Source of the DNA: CAYUXF01 sp964448755
Lineage (GTDB): Bacteria; Margulisbacteria; Termititenacia; Termititenacales; CAYUXF01
DNA: 16,391 nt
NCBI GenBank assembly: GCA_964448755.1
Contig: CAYUXF010000033.1
Location: 1 to 16,391 of the forward strand
Direction of reading: 5' to 3'
Part shown: in pieces, positions 6,292-13,914 of the stretch
Layout: the number at the start of each line of letters is the position of its first letter
Position numbering within the stretch: the stretch's first letter is position 1
Program-made: the position numbers and the translations under genes
Notes under the pieces: model-generated
What the model was told of the DNA's origin: nothing
The model's database searches: none
What the model saw: only the letters and a program-made list of their open reading frames with translations

Positions 6292-7742
6292 TGACTAAGT
6301 ATGAAGTGGTTATTGGCCTGGAGGTCCATACCCAGCTAAAAACAAACACTAAAATATTCTGCGGCTGTTCTACCGAGTTTGGCAAAGAACCCAATAGCAA
6401 TATTTGTCCGGTTTGTACCGGTCAGCCGGGCGCTTTGCCGGTATTAAATAAAAAAGTAGTTGAGCTGGCGCTCCGTTTTGGTCTGGCGCTCGGCTGTAAA
6501 ATTAATCAGAGAAGTATTTTTGCCCGCAAAAATTATTTTTATCCCGATCTACCCAAAGGGTATCAGATCTCGCAGTTTGAACTGCCGATAGTTGGCTACG
6601 GCAAAATGAGCGTGACGCTTGATGACGGTACGGTCAAAGAGATCGGCATAACCAGAGCTCACTTAGAAGAAGATGCCGGTAAATTGGTGCACCAGGGTGC
6701 CGACGGCATTGCCGGTTCGCATGCTTCGCACTCAGACCTTAACCGTTCTTCGGTCCCTTTGCTGGAGATAGTGTCGGAACCCGACATTCGGTCGGCCGAA
6801 GAGGCGAGAAAATATCTGGAAAAGCTAAAATTAATTCTGCAGTTTGCCGGTATTTCCGATGCCAATATGGAAGAGGGAAAGCTGCGCTGTGACGCCAATA
6901 TTTCTCTGCGTCCGGTCGGCCAAAAAGAGTTTGGCACAAAAACAGAAGTTAAAAATATGAATTCATTTAAAGCGGTAGAGCGGGCCATTAAAGCTGAGGT
7001 GCGGCGTCAGGAGCGAATCTTAAAAGAGGGCGGCCGTATTTTACAGGAGACCAGAAACTGGGACGATTTAAGTGGCGAAACCACGCCGCTGCGCAGTAAA
7101 GAGGAATCGCACGATTATCGCTATTTTCCGGAGCCGGATCTGCCCCCTTTGCTGGTCAGTGCTGAATGGATAGAAAAAATAAAGTCAGAGATGCCGGAGC
7201 TCCCCGCTCAGCGGCTGACCCGCTACAAAGAGCAGTATGGTATTTCAGATTATGACGCCGGCGTTTTGACGCTGACCAAAGAGATCTCAGATTTCTTTGA
7301 TGAATGCTTGACTCTTTATGCTGGCGACAATAAAAAAATAATTAACTGGCTGACGACAGAGGTGCTGGGTTATTTGAAAGACAAAAACTTATCGCTGGAA
7401 CAGAGCAAGATCACGCCGCAATTGTTAGTGGAGATGATCAAGTTAATTGATGACAATATTATTTCCGGCAAGATCGGCAAAGATGTTGTTGCTAAAATTA
7501 TTGAAACAGGCAAAGCCCCATCGCTTCTGGTGGAGGAGCTCGGTTTAAAACAAATTGCCGATAGCGGTGAGTTAAAAGCGGCTATTGCAAAAATACTGCA
7601 GGAAAATCCGGCACAAGTTGAACAGTACCGGGCGGGTAAAGTTGCCCTAAAAGGTTTTTTTGTGGGGCAGGTCATGAAAGCGACCGGCGGCAAAGCCAAC
7701 CCCGCTATGGTCAATCAATTGTTAGAGGAACTGCTGTCCTAA
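6291..7742 (+). CDS. gatB: Aspartyl/glutamyl-tRNA amidotransferase subunit B
   Basis: A full-length 483-residue GatB, which phosphorylates the misacylated Glu or Asp on tRNA and amidates it with ammonia from GatA. It opens with YEVVIGLEVHTQL. Next come the zinc-binding cysteines C24, C26, C39 and C42 (a CxC and a CPVC pair) and the kinase-like core with RAHLEEDAGKL and RCDANISLRP. The C-terminal third (about 340-483) is the helical plus YqeY-like tail that grips the tRNA. The start overlaps the gatA stop, with AAGGA just upstream. The end is 8 bp from the stop of the convergent lipoprotein gene. Confidence 0.98.
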   Translation: MTKYEVVIGLEVHTQLKTNTKIFCGCSTEFGKEPNSNICPVCTGQPGALPVLNKKVVELALRFGLALGCKINQRSIFARKNYFYPDLPKGYQISQFELPIVGYGKMSVTLDDGTVKEIGITRAHLEEDAGKLVHQGADGIAGSHASHSDLNRSSVPLLEIVSEPDIRSAEEARKYLEKLKLILQFAGISDANMEEGKLRCDANISLRPVGQKEFGTKTEVKNMNSFKAVERAIKAEVRRQERILKEGGRILQETRNWDDLSGETTPLRSKEESHDYRYFPEPDLPPLLVSAEWIEKIKSEMPELPAQRLTRYKEQYGISDYDAGVLTLTKEISDFFDECLTLYAGDNKKIINWLTTEVLGYLKDKNLSLEQSKITPQLLVEMIKLIDDNIISGKIGKDVVAKIIETGKAPSLLVEELGLKQIADSGELKAAIAKILQENPAQVEQYRAGKVALKGFFVGQVMKATGGKANPAMVNQLLEELLS

Positions 7743-7750
7743 GCTCTAAA

Positions 7751-8506
7751 TTAAAAATTTATTTTTTCTAAATTGAGTGAGCCGCCGCTGCCGTTCTTAA
7801 TTTGTTCGAGTAAGGTGCGGTCTGTTTTATTGAGATCTATTTTTAGGTTAAGCGCAATATCTTTAGCACCGCCGCTGTTAATAACGGTATCTTTTTGGAG
7901 AGGGTTCTCTGTTAACGTTAAGCCGTCTATTTTTAAATTGTAAATAAAATAATTTAAGGGCAGCTCAAAATTGTTGTTGTTTATAACATTGGCAACAACC
8001 GCCAGTTCCAAAGAAGAGAGCGAAAGATTTTTTATTTTTAAAGCTGTCAATTTTATTTCCGGTAATTTAGGTAAGGGAATATTGCCTTTAATGTTAAGAG
8101 GCAGATCAAAAGGGATGCCGGCAAAAGAGGTACTGTAACTCCCTTTAATTTCATAGGCGAGACTCTCTTTCCCTTTCTGCAGATCTTCCAGTAAAAAAGC
8201 ACTGCTGCCGACCGCTTCCGGCAGGTCAATGACCGTATCGACATAAAAAGAGGAGGTCGTTTTGCCGGGCGATTCTATGGCCTGCGAACGGCCGGCAAAA
8301 AGCTGGCGTTTTTCTACGCTTAAGCTGTAGCTGAGTTTGCCCTGGAGTGTCATGGCATTGGGGTTGGTTATTTCATAGTAGTTGCGAACAAGAACGGTCC
8401 GAAAATTTTCCGGCAAAATATCGGTCTTTTGATAAGTGAGGAGCGGTTTTTGCGGCAGACAGCCGGTGAGAAATAAAAGAGCTAAAATTAAAAATATTTT
8501 TTTCAT
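7751..8506 (-). CDS. LEA/WHy-type lipoprotein
   Basis: 251 residues. The N-terminus MKKIFLILALLFLTGC is a lipoprotein signal with lipobox LTGC (cleavage before C16), so the mature protein is lipid-anchored outside the cytoplasm. The rest is beta-rich and resembles LEA14/WHy (water-stress and hypersensitive response) proteins, with two similar stretches: YEITNPNAMTLQGKLSYSLSV (about 46-66) and VANVINNNNFELPLNYFIYNLKIDG (about 175-199). Each has the pattern 'N-P/N-N followed by strand', so two WHy-like units are likely. In bacteria such lipoproteins are poorly characterised; a stress or envelope role is only inferred. The start has no RBS but a TATAAT 6 nt upstream. It converges with gatB across 8 bp. 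Confidence 0.72.
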   Translation of the reverse strand: MKKIFLILALLFLTGCLPQKPLLTYQKTDILPENFRTVLVRNYYEITNPNAMTLQGKLSYSLSVEKRQLFAGRSQAIESPGKTTSSFYVDTVIDLPEAVGSSAFLLEDLQKGKESLAYEIKGSYSTSFAGIPFDLPLNIKGNIPLPKLPEIKLTALKIKNLSLSSLELAVVANVINNNNFELPLNYFIYNLKIDGLTLTENPLQKDTVINSGGAKDIALNLKIDLNKTDRTLLEQIKNGSGGSLNLEKINF

Positions 8507-8512
8507 ACTCTA

Positions 8513-8518
8513 ATTATA
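8513..8518 (-). promoter_or_regulatory. -10 element of LEA lipoprotein gene, leaderless spacing
   Basis: TATAAT on the minus strand, separated from the ATG (8506-8504) by the 6 nt TAGAGT, with no ribosome-binding site. The -35 region is mostly lost in gap 2. Confidence 0.65.
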
Positions 8519-8529
8519 CACTATTTAGA

Positions 8530-8629
8530 NNNNNNNNNNNNNNNNNNNNNNNNNNNNNNNNNNNNNNNNNNNNNNNNNNNNNNNNNNNNNNNNNNNNNNN
8601 NNNNNNNNNNNNNNNNNNNNNNNNNNNNN
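8530..8629. other. Assembly gap 2 (100 N)
   Basis: A placeholder-size N run between the lipoprotein promoter and the 3' end of the orphan gene. The true distance is unknown, and further genes could be missing. Confidence 0.9.
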
Positions 8630-8638
8630 TTAATTGAG

Positions 8639-9784
8639 CTAGATCCTGGAAAAAAAAGTATCGGCCAGAGTCTGCTGAGTTTCATCTAAGAAAAATTTAA
8701 GCAAAGTTTTTTTGTTAATATGTATCCTGGTAAAAACGATGTTTTTGACGGCGGTCTGCTCTTGTAATTCTTTAAAGTTAGAAAAATGGGAATCGGTAAA
8801 TATTTTTTTGATAATCTCTTTCTCTTCAGGTTTTATAAAAATATTCAGGAGTTGTTTTTTTTCACGATTGGTCATCTGACCGGCCAAAATTAATAAATTA
8901 TTTTCGTGGTCATAAGTGTATTTATTGTTGTTTTTTTCTAAAAAAACCTCAAGCGGCTTATTATAAGCCAGTTGGAGCGGATAATTGAAAATAATAAATT
9001 CAGCGGTCAGTTTGGCTAATTTCTCCAGACTTAATTCCAACGAGTCTTTTTCTACAAGCATTTTACCTAATTTAAATTTAGTCAGATTGAGATCTAGTTC
9101 GGTATAAAGGATCTCAATTTCGGTGATGGCCGGCAGGTCATTTTGCTGGCAGAGCAGGCGGTTTTTTAAAATATCTTTATGGGCTGTTTTTAGCTCTTTG
9201 TAAGGATGATAGCCAAAGATCTGTTCAAAGCATTCGGCATTGAGCGTTTTTTTATCTTCAATTAAGATGTTGCCGCGCCAGCGGTTACTGCTTTTTTCGG
9301 TTTTGATCGCCAGCATATCAAACTCTTTGATCTGTGAACCGTTGAGATCAAAGATCTGTTTGTTGATAATTATTTTATCGTTGTAGTTGCGCTGGGCAAT
9401 AAAAATAGTGGCAATTTTTTCGTGGCCGTTAATGCCGATCTTGGGGATAATTTGCAGCGCTTTTTCGGCGTAGACGCGGTTGAGATTGTAAAGCAGTGCG
9501 ACATCGCGCTCTAGAAAGATCTGCCGGTTGATCCGGCTAACTGTTTTATAAAAAAGCCGTTTGTTCTCATCAATGGAATTGTTAAAAAGTTTTGACCGTT
9601 TAATTTTTTTGGGTTTTTTCTCCATTAAATAAATGCCCGGTATTTTTTGATAATATTTATAGGTTTGCGTAATGAATTTGATCGTCCTGAAAAGCTCAAT
9701 GCGGTCAATTGCTTCCGCGGTCTGGTTTTTATAGCTGACCAGCTCGCCGTTATTTTCGCCGTTATTGATAACTTTTTTAAACAT
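8639..9784 (-). CDS. Unrecognised protein with possible PD-(D/E)xK nuclease core
   Basis: 381 residues, rich in Lys, Asn and Ile and visibly more AT-rich than ilvD or gatB. No signal peptide or membrane helix is seen. I do not recognise the family. The middle has an arrangement seen in PD-(D/E)xK nucleases: KEFDMLAI (153-160, with D156), then a strand GNILIEDKK (171-179, with E176 and K178 as ExK), then a helix containing Q188 in ECFEQIFGY, and an upstream E122. The basic N-terminal 100 residues could bind nucleic acid; a helical and mixed C-terminal region follows (210-381). The start at 9784 is supported by GGAG 8 nt upstream. It stands alone between two assembly gaps, so no neighbour helps. 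Restriction, defence, repair and mobile-element roles are all possible; the nuclease call is inference. Confidence 0.5.
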   Translation of the reverse strand: MFKKVINNGENNGELVSYKNQTAEAIDRIELFRTIKFITQTYKYYQKIPGIYLMEKKPKKIKRSKLFNNSIDENKRLFYKTVSRINRQIFLERDVALLYNLNRVYAEKALQIIPKIGINGHEKIATIFIAQRNYNDKIIINKQIFDLNGSQIKEFDMLAIKTEKSSNRWRGNILIEDKKTLNAECFEQIFGYHPYKELKTAHKDILKNRLLCQQNDLPAITEIEILYTELDLNLTKFKLGKMLVEKDSLELSLEKLAKLTAEFIIFNYPLQLAYNKPLEVFLEKNNNKYTYDHENNLLILAGQMTNREKKQLLNIFIKPEEKEIIKKIFTDSHFSNFKELQEQTAVKNIVFTRIHINKKTLLKFFLDETQQTLADTFFSRI

Positions 9785-9842
9785 ATAAAGTTCTCCATAT
9801 CATACTATATATATACCCTAAAAAAGAGCAATATATGCATTC

Positions 9843-9942
9843 NNNNNNNNNNNNNNNNNNNNNNNNNNNNNNNNNNNNNNNNNNNNNNNNNNNNNNNNNN
9901 NNNNNNNNNNNNNNNNNNNNNNNNNNNNNNNNNNNNNNNNNN
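9843..9942. other. Assembly gap 3 (100 N)
   Basis: A placeholder-size N run between the start of the orphan gene and the promoter of the hemolysin III gene. Together with gap 2 it isolates the orphan gene; the order and orientation of that contig depend on the scaffolding. Confidence 0.9.
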
Positions 9943-9953
9943 AAAAAAAGAGT

Positions 9954-9959
9954 TATAAT
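9954..9959 (+). promoter_or_regulatory. -10 element of hemolysin III gene, leaderless spacing
   Basis: TATAAT is followed by six T residues and then the ATG at 9966; no ribosome-binding site is present. Only about 11 bp upstream remain before gap 3, so the -35 region is missing. Confidence 0.65.
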
Positions 9960-9965
9960 TTTTTT

Positions 9966-10595
9966 ATGCTTAAATTAAAAGAACCTTTAAACGGCTGGTT
10001 GCATTTAATTGGCGCGGTGCTCGCTATTCCCGCCATGATAATTTTAATTATTAAAAGTACTTCTGCCTGGCAGGTGACCGCTTTTGCCATTTACGGCGCA
10101 ACACTTTTTTTATTATATTTATTTAGTACGCTTTACCACTGGCTGCCCAAAAACGCCGGCGGTAAATATCAGGTTTTTCGCAAATTAGATCACCTGGCTA
10201 TCTATGCACTGATCGCCGGAACGTATACGCCGTTTTGTCTGGTAACTTTGCGCGGCGGCTGGGGCTGGACTTTGTTTGGGCTGGTTTGGGGTATTGCGTT
10301 AACTGGGATGATCTTACAGGCAATTTATATTAATTTACCGCGCTGGCTGACCACTTCCGCCTATGTTTTAATGGGCTGGCTGATCGTTATTGGTTTAAAG
10401 CCGTTAATTAATAATCTTTCCGTAGAGGGTTTTAAATGGCTGATGGCCGGCGGCCTAGTTTATTCAATTGGCGGCATTATCTATACAATAAAAAAACCAA
10501 ATCTTTTTAAGGGTTTTGGTTATCATGAGCTTTGGCATTGTTTTGTTTTAGGCGGTTCGGTACTGCATTTTTTTGCCATGCTCTACGTCCTCTAA
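9966..10595 (+). CDS. Hemolysin III / PAQR-family membrane protein
   Basis: 209 residues with about seven membrane helices, the standard length and layout of the bacterial HlyIII/YqfA group (CREST superfamily, related to adiponectin receptors). The conserved metal-site residues are visible: NGWLHLIG near the start (H13), STLYHW (S54, H58), DH (75-76), and a C-terminal HELWH...H set (H187, H191, H201). These proteins are thought to be metal-dependent hydrolases or membrane-homeostasis factors rather than true haemolysins; the substrate is unknown. The TAA is followed after 1 bp by the stop codon of the convergent symporter gene. The start lies 6 nt after TATAAT. Confidence 0.93.
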   Translation: MLKLKEPLNGWLHLIGAVLAIPAMIILIIKSTSAWQVTAFAIYGATLFLLYLFSTLYHWLPKNAGGKYQVFRKLDHLAIYALIAGTYTPFCLVTLRGGWGWTLFGLVWGIALTGMILQAIYINLPRWLTTSAYVLMGWLIVIGLKPLINNLSVEGFKWLMAGGLVYSIGGIIYTIKKPNLFKGFGYHELWHCFVLGGSVLHFFAMLYVL

Positions 10596-10596
10596 A

Positions 10597-12045
10597 TTAG
10601 ATCCCTTTAAAGGCTTTAGTTAATTGTTGTCTGCTCGGCGCTTTGGTTATTAAGCTGATGGCGGGAACTACCAGAAATGGCACAAGCATCGCCACAGAAG
10701 AAGCTATTGGTGAATTGGCCGGCCCCAGAACAAAAAACAAACTGACCGCTAAGAATAAGCCGCTGCACATGCCGGCAAAGACGCCGGCCCGGGTCGTTCT
10801 TGGCCAGTAAAGGCCGTAAAGATAGGGGGCCATAAAAGCGCCAGCTACAGCACCCCAGGAGAGCGACATTAGCGTGACAATTAAAGCAAATTGATTTTTA
10901 GCAATAAAGAAAGAGAGTGCAATAAAAACGGCATTGAGGAAGCGCATCATAAAGAGCGAATTTTGCCGCGATATTTTAGGGTTAACATGTCCTTTGTAGA
11001 GATCAATGGCTATGGCCGAAGAAGAGACCAGGACTAGTGAGGAGAGCGTCGACATCGAAGCGGAAAGGACCAGCAGTAAAATTACCGCCATCAAAAAAGG
11101 TGGCAGATAACTTTTTAACATTTCCGGCACTAAGAGATCAAAGCCGGGCTGGCCGTTTAAAAGCGGCAGTTTTGCAAAAAAAACATGGGAGAGCGCGCCG
11201 GTGTAGTAGGCAGAGAATCCGATGATCGCCGAAAAAACAGTGGTTATGATGGCGGCTTTGCCGATCATTTTTTCGTTCTTAATGGCATAAAATTTCTGGA
11301 CCATTTGCGGCAGGCCCCAGGTGCCAAAAGAGGTCATGAAAACTAAAGACCAGAGGAGCAGTTTAGAGGGCGGGGTTGTAATATGGCCGGCGTAACCGAG
11401 GCTGATCTTGTGCAGTGCCGCAGAAAAACCGCCCGCCTGGCCGGTCAAAATAGTGACCATGGCGATAGTGCCAAAGATCATAATGATCCCCTGAATAAAG
11501 TCGTTAAGCGTAATGGCAAAATAGCCGCCCAGTACTAAGTAGAAGCCGGTAATGACGATCATGACCAGCAAGGCAAGATCGTAAGAGATATTAAAATTAA
11601 TTTCAAAGAGATGTCCGAGCCCCTTAAAAACCGAGGCGGAATAGGGGAGCAGAAAAACAAAAATAATTACAGCGGAAAAGAACTTAAGATACCGGCCTTG
11701 AAAGCGCTCCTGCATAAATTCCGGCATGGTCATGACATTGAGGTTTTGTGTCATTTTACGTGTCCGTCTGCCAAGTATTAGCCAGGCTAAAAGCGTGCCA
11801 AAAAGCACATTGCCGGCCGCTATCCAGAGGGCGTTAAGACCAAAGCCCCAGCCGAGCTTACCGGCAAAGCCGATAAAAAGAACGGCCGAAAAATAAGTGG
11901 TGCCGTAAGCCACGGCTGAAACCCAGGGGCCGATACTTCTGCCGCCCAGAAAAAAATCATTGAGTGAATGGGTCTTTTTCATCCCCCAGATGCCGATCCC
12001 CGACATAATAATAAAAAAAACAATGACCAGACTAATAGCTAACAT
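10597..12045 (-). CDS. Sodium:solute symporter (SSS family)
   Basis: 482 residues with about 13 hydrophobic helices of the LeuT-fold SSS/SLC5 family, which drives uptake of a small solute with Na+. Family marks: FFLGGRSIGPWVSAVAYG at the N-terminus, the helix-2/3 loop TMPEFMQERF, the signature around LGGYFAITLNDFIQG, and SASMSTLSSLVLVSSS in the helix-8 region that contributes the Na2 site. It is PutP-like in length, but the substrate (proline, pantothenate, another amino or organic acid) cannot be read from sequence. It has a good Shine-Dalgarno site, AGAAAGGAG, 5 nt before the ATG, and a TATAAT upstream (minus strand, 12061-12066). It is the last of three minus-strand membrane-protein genes. 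Confidence 0.92.
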   Translation of the reverse strand: MLAISLVIVFFIIMSGIGIWGMKKTHSLNDFFLGGRSIGPWVSAVAYGTTYFSAVLFIGFAGKLGWGFGLNALWIAAGNVLFGTLLAWLILGRRTRKMTQNLNVMTMPEFMQERFQGRYLKFFSAVIIFVFLLPYSASVFKGLGHLFEINFNISYDLALLVMIVITGFYLVLGGYFAITLNDFIQGIIMIFGTIAMVTILTGQAGGFSAALHKISLGYAGHITTPPSKLLLWSLVFMTSFGTWGLPQMVQKFYAIKNEKMIGKAAIITTVFSAIIGFSAYYTGALSHVFFAKLPLLNGQPGFDLLVPEMLKSYLPPFLMAVILLLVLSASMSTLSSLVLVSSSAIAIDLYKGHVNPKISRQNSLFMMRFLNAVFIALSFFIAKNQFALIVTLMSLSWGAVAGAFMAPYLYGLYWPRTTRAGVFAGMCSGLFLAVSLFFVLGPANSPIASSVAMLVPFLVVPAISLITKAPSRQQLTKAFKGI

Positions 12046-12072
12046 AGAAGCTCCTTTCTAATTATAACGGTT

Positions 12073-12095
12073 AAAAAAAAGAGGCGTGGGCCGCT
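12073..12095 (-). terminator. Probable intrinsic terminator after the AI-2E family gene
   Basis: On the minus strand a six-pair hairpin with one mismatch (AGCGGC/GCCTCT around CCAC; 12080-12095) overlaps the stop codon and runs into eight T residues (12073-12080). The stem is short, so efficiency is uncertain. It separates this gene from the symporter, which has its own promoter-like sequence. Confidence 0.45.
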
Positions 12096-13200
12096 AAACT
12101 TTTTTTAAATAATTTTTCCACAACAGCACAAAAAAAGCGGCTATCGGCAGTGAGAGGATCATCCCCGGAATGCCAAAAATTTCTCCGCCGGCCAATAAAA
12201 TGACAAGAACTAAGAGCGGATGAAAATGTGTCTTTTGGCTGAGGATCTGCGGCGCCAGAATGTAGGCCAGAATAAATTGTAAAATAGAAAAATATAAAAC
12301 GATATAAATAATTAGGTGCGGTGCTTGTGTCCAGGCAATAATAATAATAGGGACCGCCGCAAGAACAGGGCCAAAGAAGGGGATATATTCCATAAAGAAT
12401 GTCCAGATAGCCAGCAGGAGCGAAAAATTAACATTAATGGCGGCCAAAAAAAGCCAGGTAGTTATAAAGCCAATTAAAGAGAGCAGTGTGACACCGCTAA
12501 AATAGGCAATGGCCTGCAGGTAAGCTTCGCGAATGAATTTTTTCTCCTTGCTGTCTGAGGGTTTGTCTTTGAGCAGGCCGTTAATGCCGTCAACTATTGA
12601 TCTTCTTTCATAGAGCATATAAAGAGAGACAACAAAAGCTATTAAGACCTGAAAGACCCGGCCGATCACTTTAGAGGCCGACTGCAGGATAGTGTTGAAA
12701 AATACGACCAACTCTTTGCCCCAGCGCTCCAGATAATCGGCCAGTATTTTATCAATAGAAATATTAAGTGTTTTAAAAATACCGGATTGTAAAAAAGCGG
12801 TCCGTTCTTTAAGCAGTGTAAGTTTGCCGGCAAAAGTAATTTCTATTTCCTGATAGTTGTTGGAAAGCTCGGTTACCTGACTAACTAAAGAGGGGATTAA
12901 AATAGCGGAAAAAACAGTAATGAGGATAAGGAGAAACCCAATAAAAATAACGGCCGCCAGACGGCTCGACTTAACAAAGTGTTCAATTTTGGCGGTGACC
13001 GGATAAAAGATCATGTAAAAAATTACCGCCATTGTCATCATAAAAAGCGTGGTCGGCGCCCAAAAATAAAAGAAGAGGCCGAGCAGTAAAGGGACTAGCC
13101 AGTAGCGGTTATTGACGCCAAAAGAAAAAAGAAAAGAGAGCAGCTTAACTAAAAACAGACAATTTTCTTTTTCTGGTGTTTTTTTTGTTTTGACCGGCAT
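12094..13200 (-). CDS. AI-2E/PerM-family membrane transporter
   Basis: 368 residues of the AI-2E exporter family (UPF0118/PerM). The first ~35 residues are basic and polar. Then come a helical pair, a soluble region (about 115-180) and a membrane domain bearing the family motifs EYIPFFGPVLAAVP and HPLLVLVILLAGGEIFGIPG near the C-terminus. Members have been linked to autoinducer-2 export, Na+/H+ antiport or other small-solute export, so the substrate here is open. The start has GGGGG (minus strand, 13209-13213) 8 nt upstream and a TATAAT at 13229-13234, giving a leader of about 20 nt, unlike the leaderless neighbour 13242-13853. Confidence 0.93.
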   Translation of the reverse strand: MPVKTKKTPEKENCLFLVKLLSFLFSFGVNNRYWLVPLLLGLFFYFWAPTTLFMMTMAVIFYMIFYPVTAKIEHFVKSSRLAAVIFIGFLLILITVFSAILIPSLVSQVTELSNNYQEIEITFAGKLTLLKERTAFLQSGIFKTLNISIDKILADYLERWGKELVVFFNTILQSASKVIGRVFQVLIAFVVSLYMLYERRSIVDGINGLLKDKPSDSKEKKFIREAYLQAIAYFSGVTLLSLIGFITTWLFLAAINVNFSLLLAIWTFFMEYIPFFGPVLAAVPIIIIAWTQAPHLIIYIVLYFSILQFILAYILAPQILSQKTHFHPLLVLVILLAGGEIFGIPGMILSLPIAAFFVLLWKNYLKKV

Positions 13201-13228
13201 GAGCGCTACCCCCTGTTAATTTTAGATA

Positions 13229-13234
13229 ATTATA
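13229..13234 (-). promoter_or_regulatory. -10 element of the AI-2E family gene
   Basis: TATAAT on the minus strand in the 41-bp gap after the upstream membrane-protein gene. The predicted start lies about 22 nt before the ATG and leaves room for the G-rich ribosome-binding site. The -35 region would overlap the 3' end of the preceding gene. Confidence 0.5.
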
Positions 13235-13241
13235 CTATAGA

Positions 13242-13853
13242 TCATTGTTTTTGCTGAGCGGGCGGTGTAAAAAGTAAGGGAAAAACAATATCGCTGAGAC
13301 AGCAGGGGAGCCAGACCGAAAGGAAAAGAAAAATAAAGATCACAAATAATGTTAAAAGACCAGGTGCCGGAGCGGCCATTAAAATATGAAAAAGCGAGGC
13401 CCAGGTACTCAATAAAACATGGCCGAGGTGCGGGAAAGTTGTTTTGGGCTGAAAGAGGGCCAGACCAATGCCCAACAAGGCGGCGCCGTTGACCGCAAAA
13501 GGCTGATCGATAAAGCCCAGGTGCGGCTGGGCCAGCGGCATCTGTAATAGTTTTTCGCCCCAAAAGGGGATCAGCGAATCGCTGAGCGTGGCAATGCCGA
13601 TAGAACCTAAATAGCCCACCAGTAGAAGGGGCCAGAGCCCGCCTTTTTTTTGGCGCCAGTTATATTGTTTGTATAAAGCCGCCGTGACCAGTGCGCTTAA
13701 AAAAACATGGAGCGGATGAAAAACCTCAAAAAGTGCTGTCGCTTTGCCGGGGGAGATATCTCTAAACAGCAACATCAGGAGAATGCCGCTGAAGGCGCCA
13801 ACTATTGTAAAAGGGGCATGATGCGTGAGTTCTTTGATTATTTGTTTTAACAT
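13242..13853 (-). CDS. Unknown six-helix membrane protein rich in His/Asp/Cys at helix ends
   Basis: 203 residues with about six predicted membrane helices (about 17-30, 46-62, 73-90, 120-135, 144-160, 166-190). I do not recognise the family. Potential metal ligands recur at or in the helices: H11-H12, H46 and H49 (FHPLH), D92 (SDS), E100, H111, H142 and H145 (FPHLGH), H156, and C184-C185 with D188. This pattern would suit a metal transporter or membrane metalloenzyme, but that is inference. The start follows TATAAT by 6 nt without an RBS. The gene diverges from ilvD and leads a minus-strand run with the AI-2E and symporter genes. Confidence 0.7.
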   Translation of the reverse strand: MLKQIIKELTHHAPFTIVGAFSGILLMLLFRDISPGKATALFEVFHPLHVFLSALVTAALYKQYNWRQKKGGLWPLLLVGYLGSIGIATLSDSLIPFWGEKLLQMPLAQPHLGFIDQPFAVNGAALLGIGLALFQPKTTFPHLGHVLLSTWASLFHILMAAPAPGLLTLFVIFIFLFLSVWLPCCLSDIVFPLLFTPPAQQKQ

Positions 13854-13859
13854 ACTTTT

Positions 13860-13883
13860 ATTATACCAATTTTAGAGTATAAT
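13860..13883. promoter_or_regulatory. Divergent overlapping promoters (membrane protein / ilvD)
   Basis: TATAAT on the minus strand (13860-13865) serves the gene starting at 13853; TATAAT on the plus strand (13878-13883) serves ilvD. Only 12 bp separate the two boxes, so each polymerase footprint would cover the other -10. The minus promoter has leaderless spacing; ilvD has a ~25-nt leader with GAGGAG (13902-13907). No strong -35 hexamer is seen on either side. Confidence 0.6.
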
Positions 13884-13914
13884 TTTCATCTTATTTTATT
13901 TGAGGAGCTATTTT

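Noticed and set aside
7747..7767. Possible terminator between gatB and the lipoprotein gene (TAAATT/AATTTA followed by six T)
   Set aside because: The stem is only A/T pairs and overlaps the lipoprotein stop codon; too weak to call.
9647..9958. Plus-strand open frame running into gap 3
   Set aside because: It lies antisense to the 5' end of the gene at 8639-9784 and then crosses N bases; no start signal or family resemblance.
9824..9965. Similar A-rich sequences (AAAAAAGAG) on both sides of gap 3, suggesting an overlap the assembler missed
   Set aside because: The similarity is a short low-complexity run and diverges at once; not evidence for a collapsed repeat.
10597..13853. Three minus-strand membrane proteins as one functional transport system
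   Set aside because: Each has its own promoter-like box and there is a probable terminator between the last two; the families are unrelated, so co-function is not supported.
13900..13914. TTG at 13900 as the ilvD start
   Set aside because: It overlaps the GAGGAG ribosome-binding site that serves ATG 13915.
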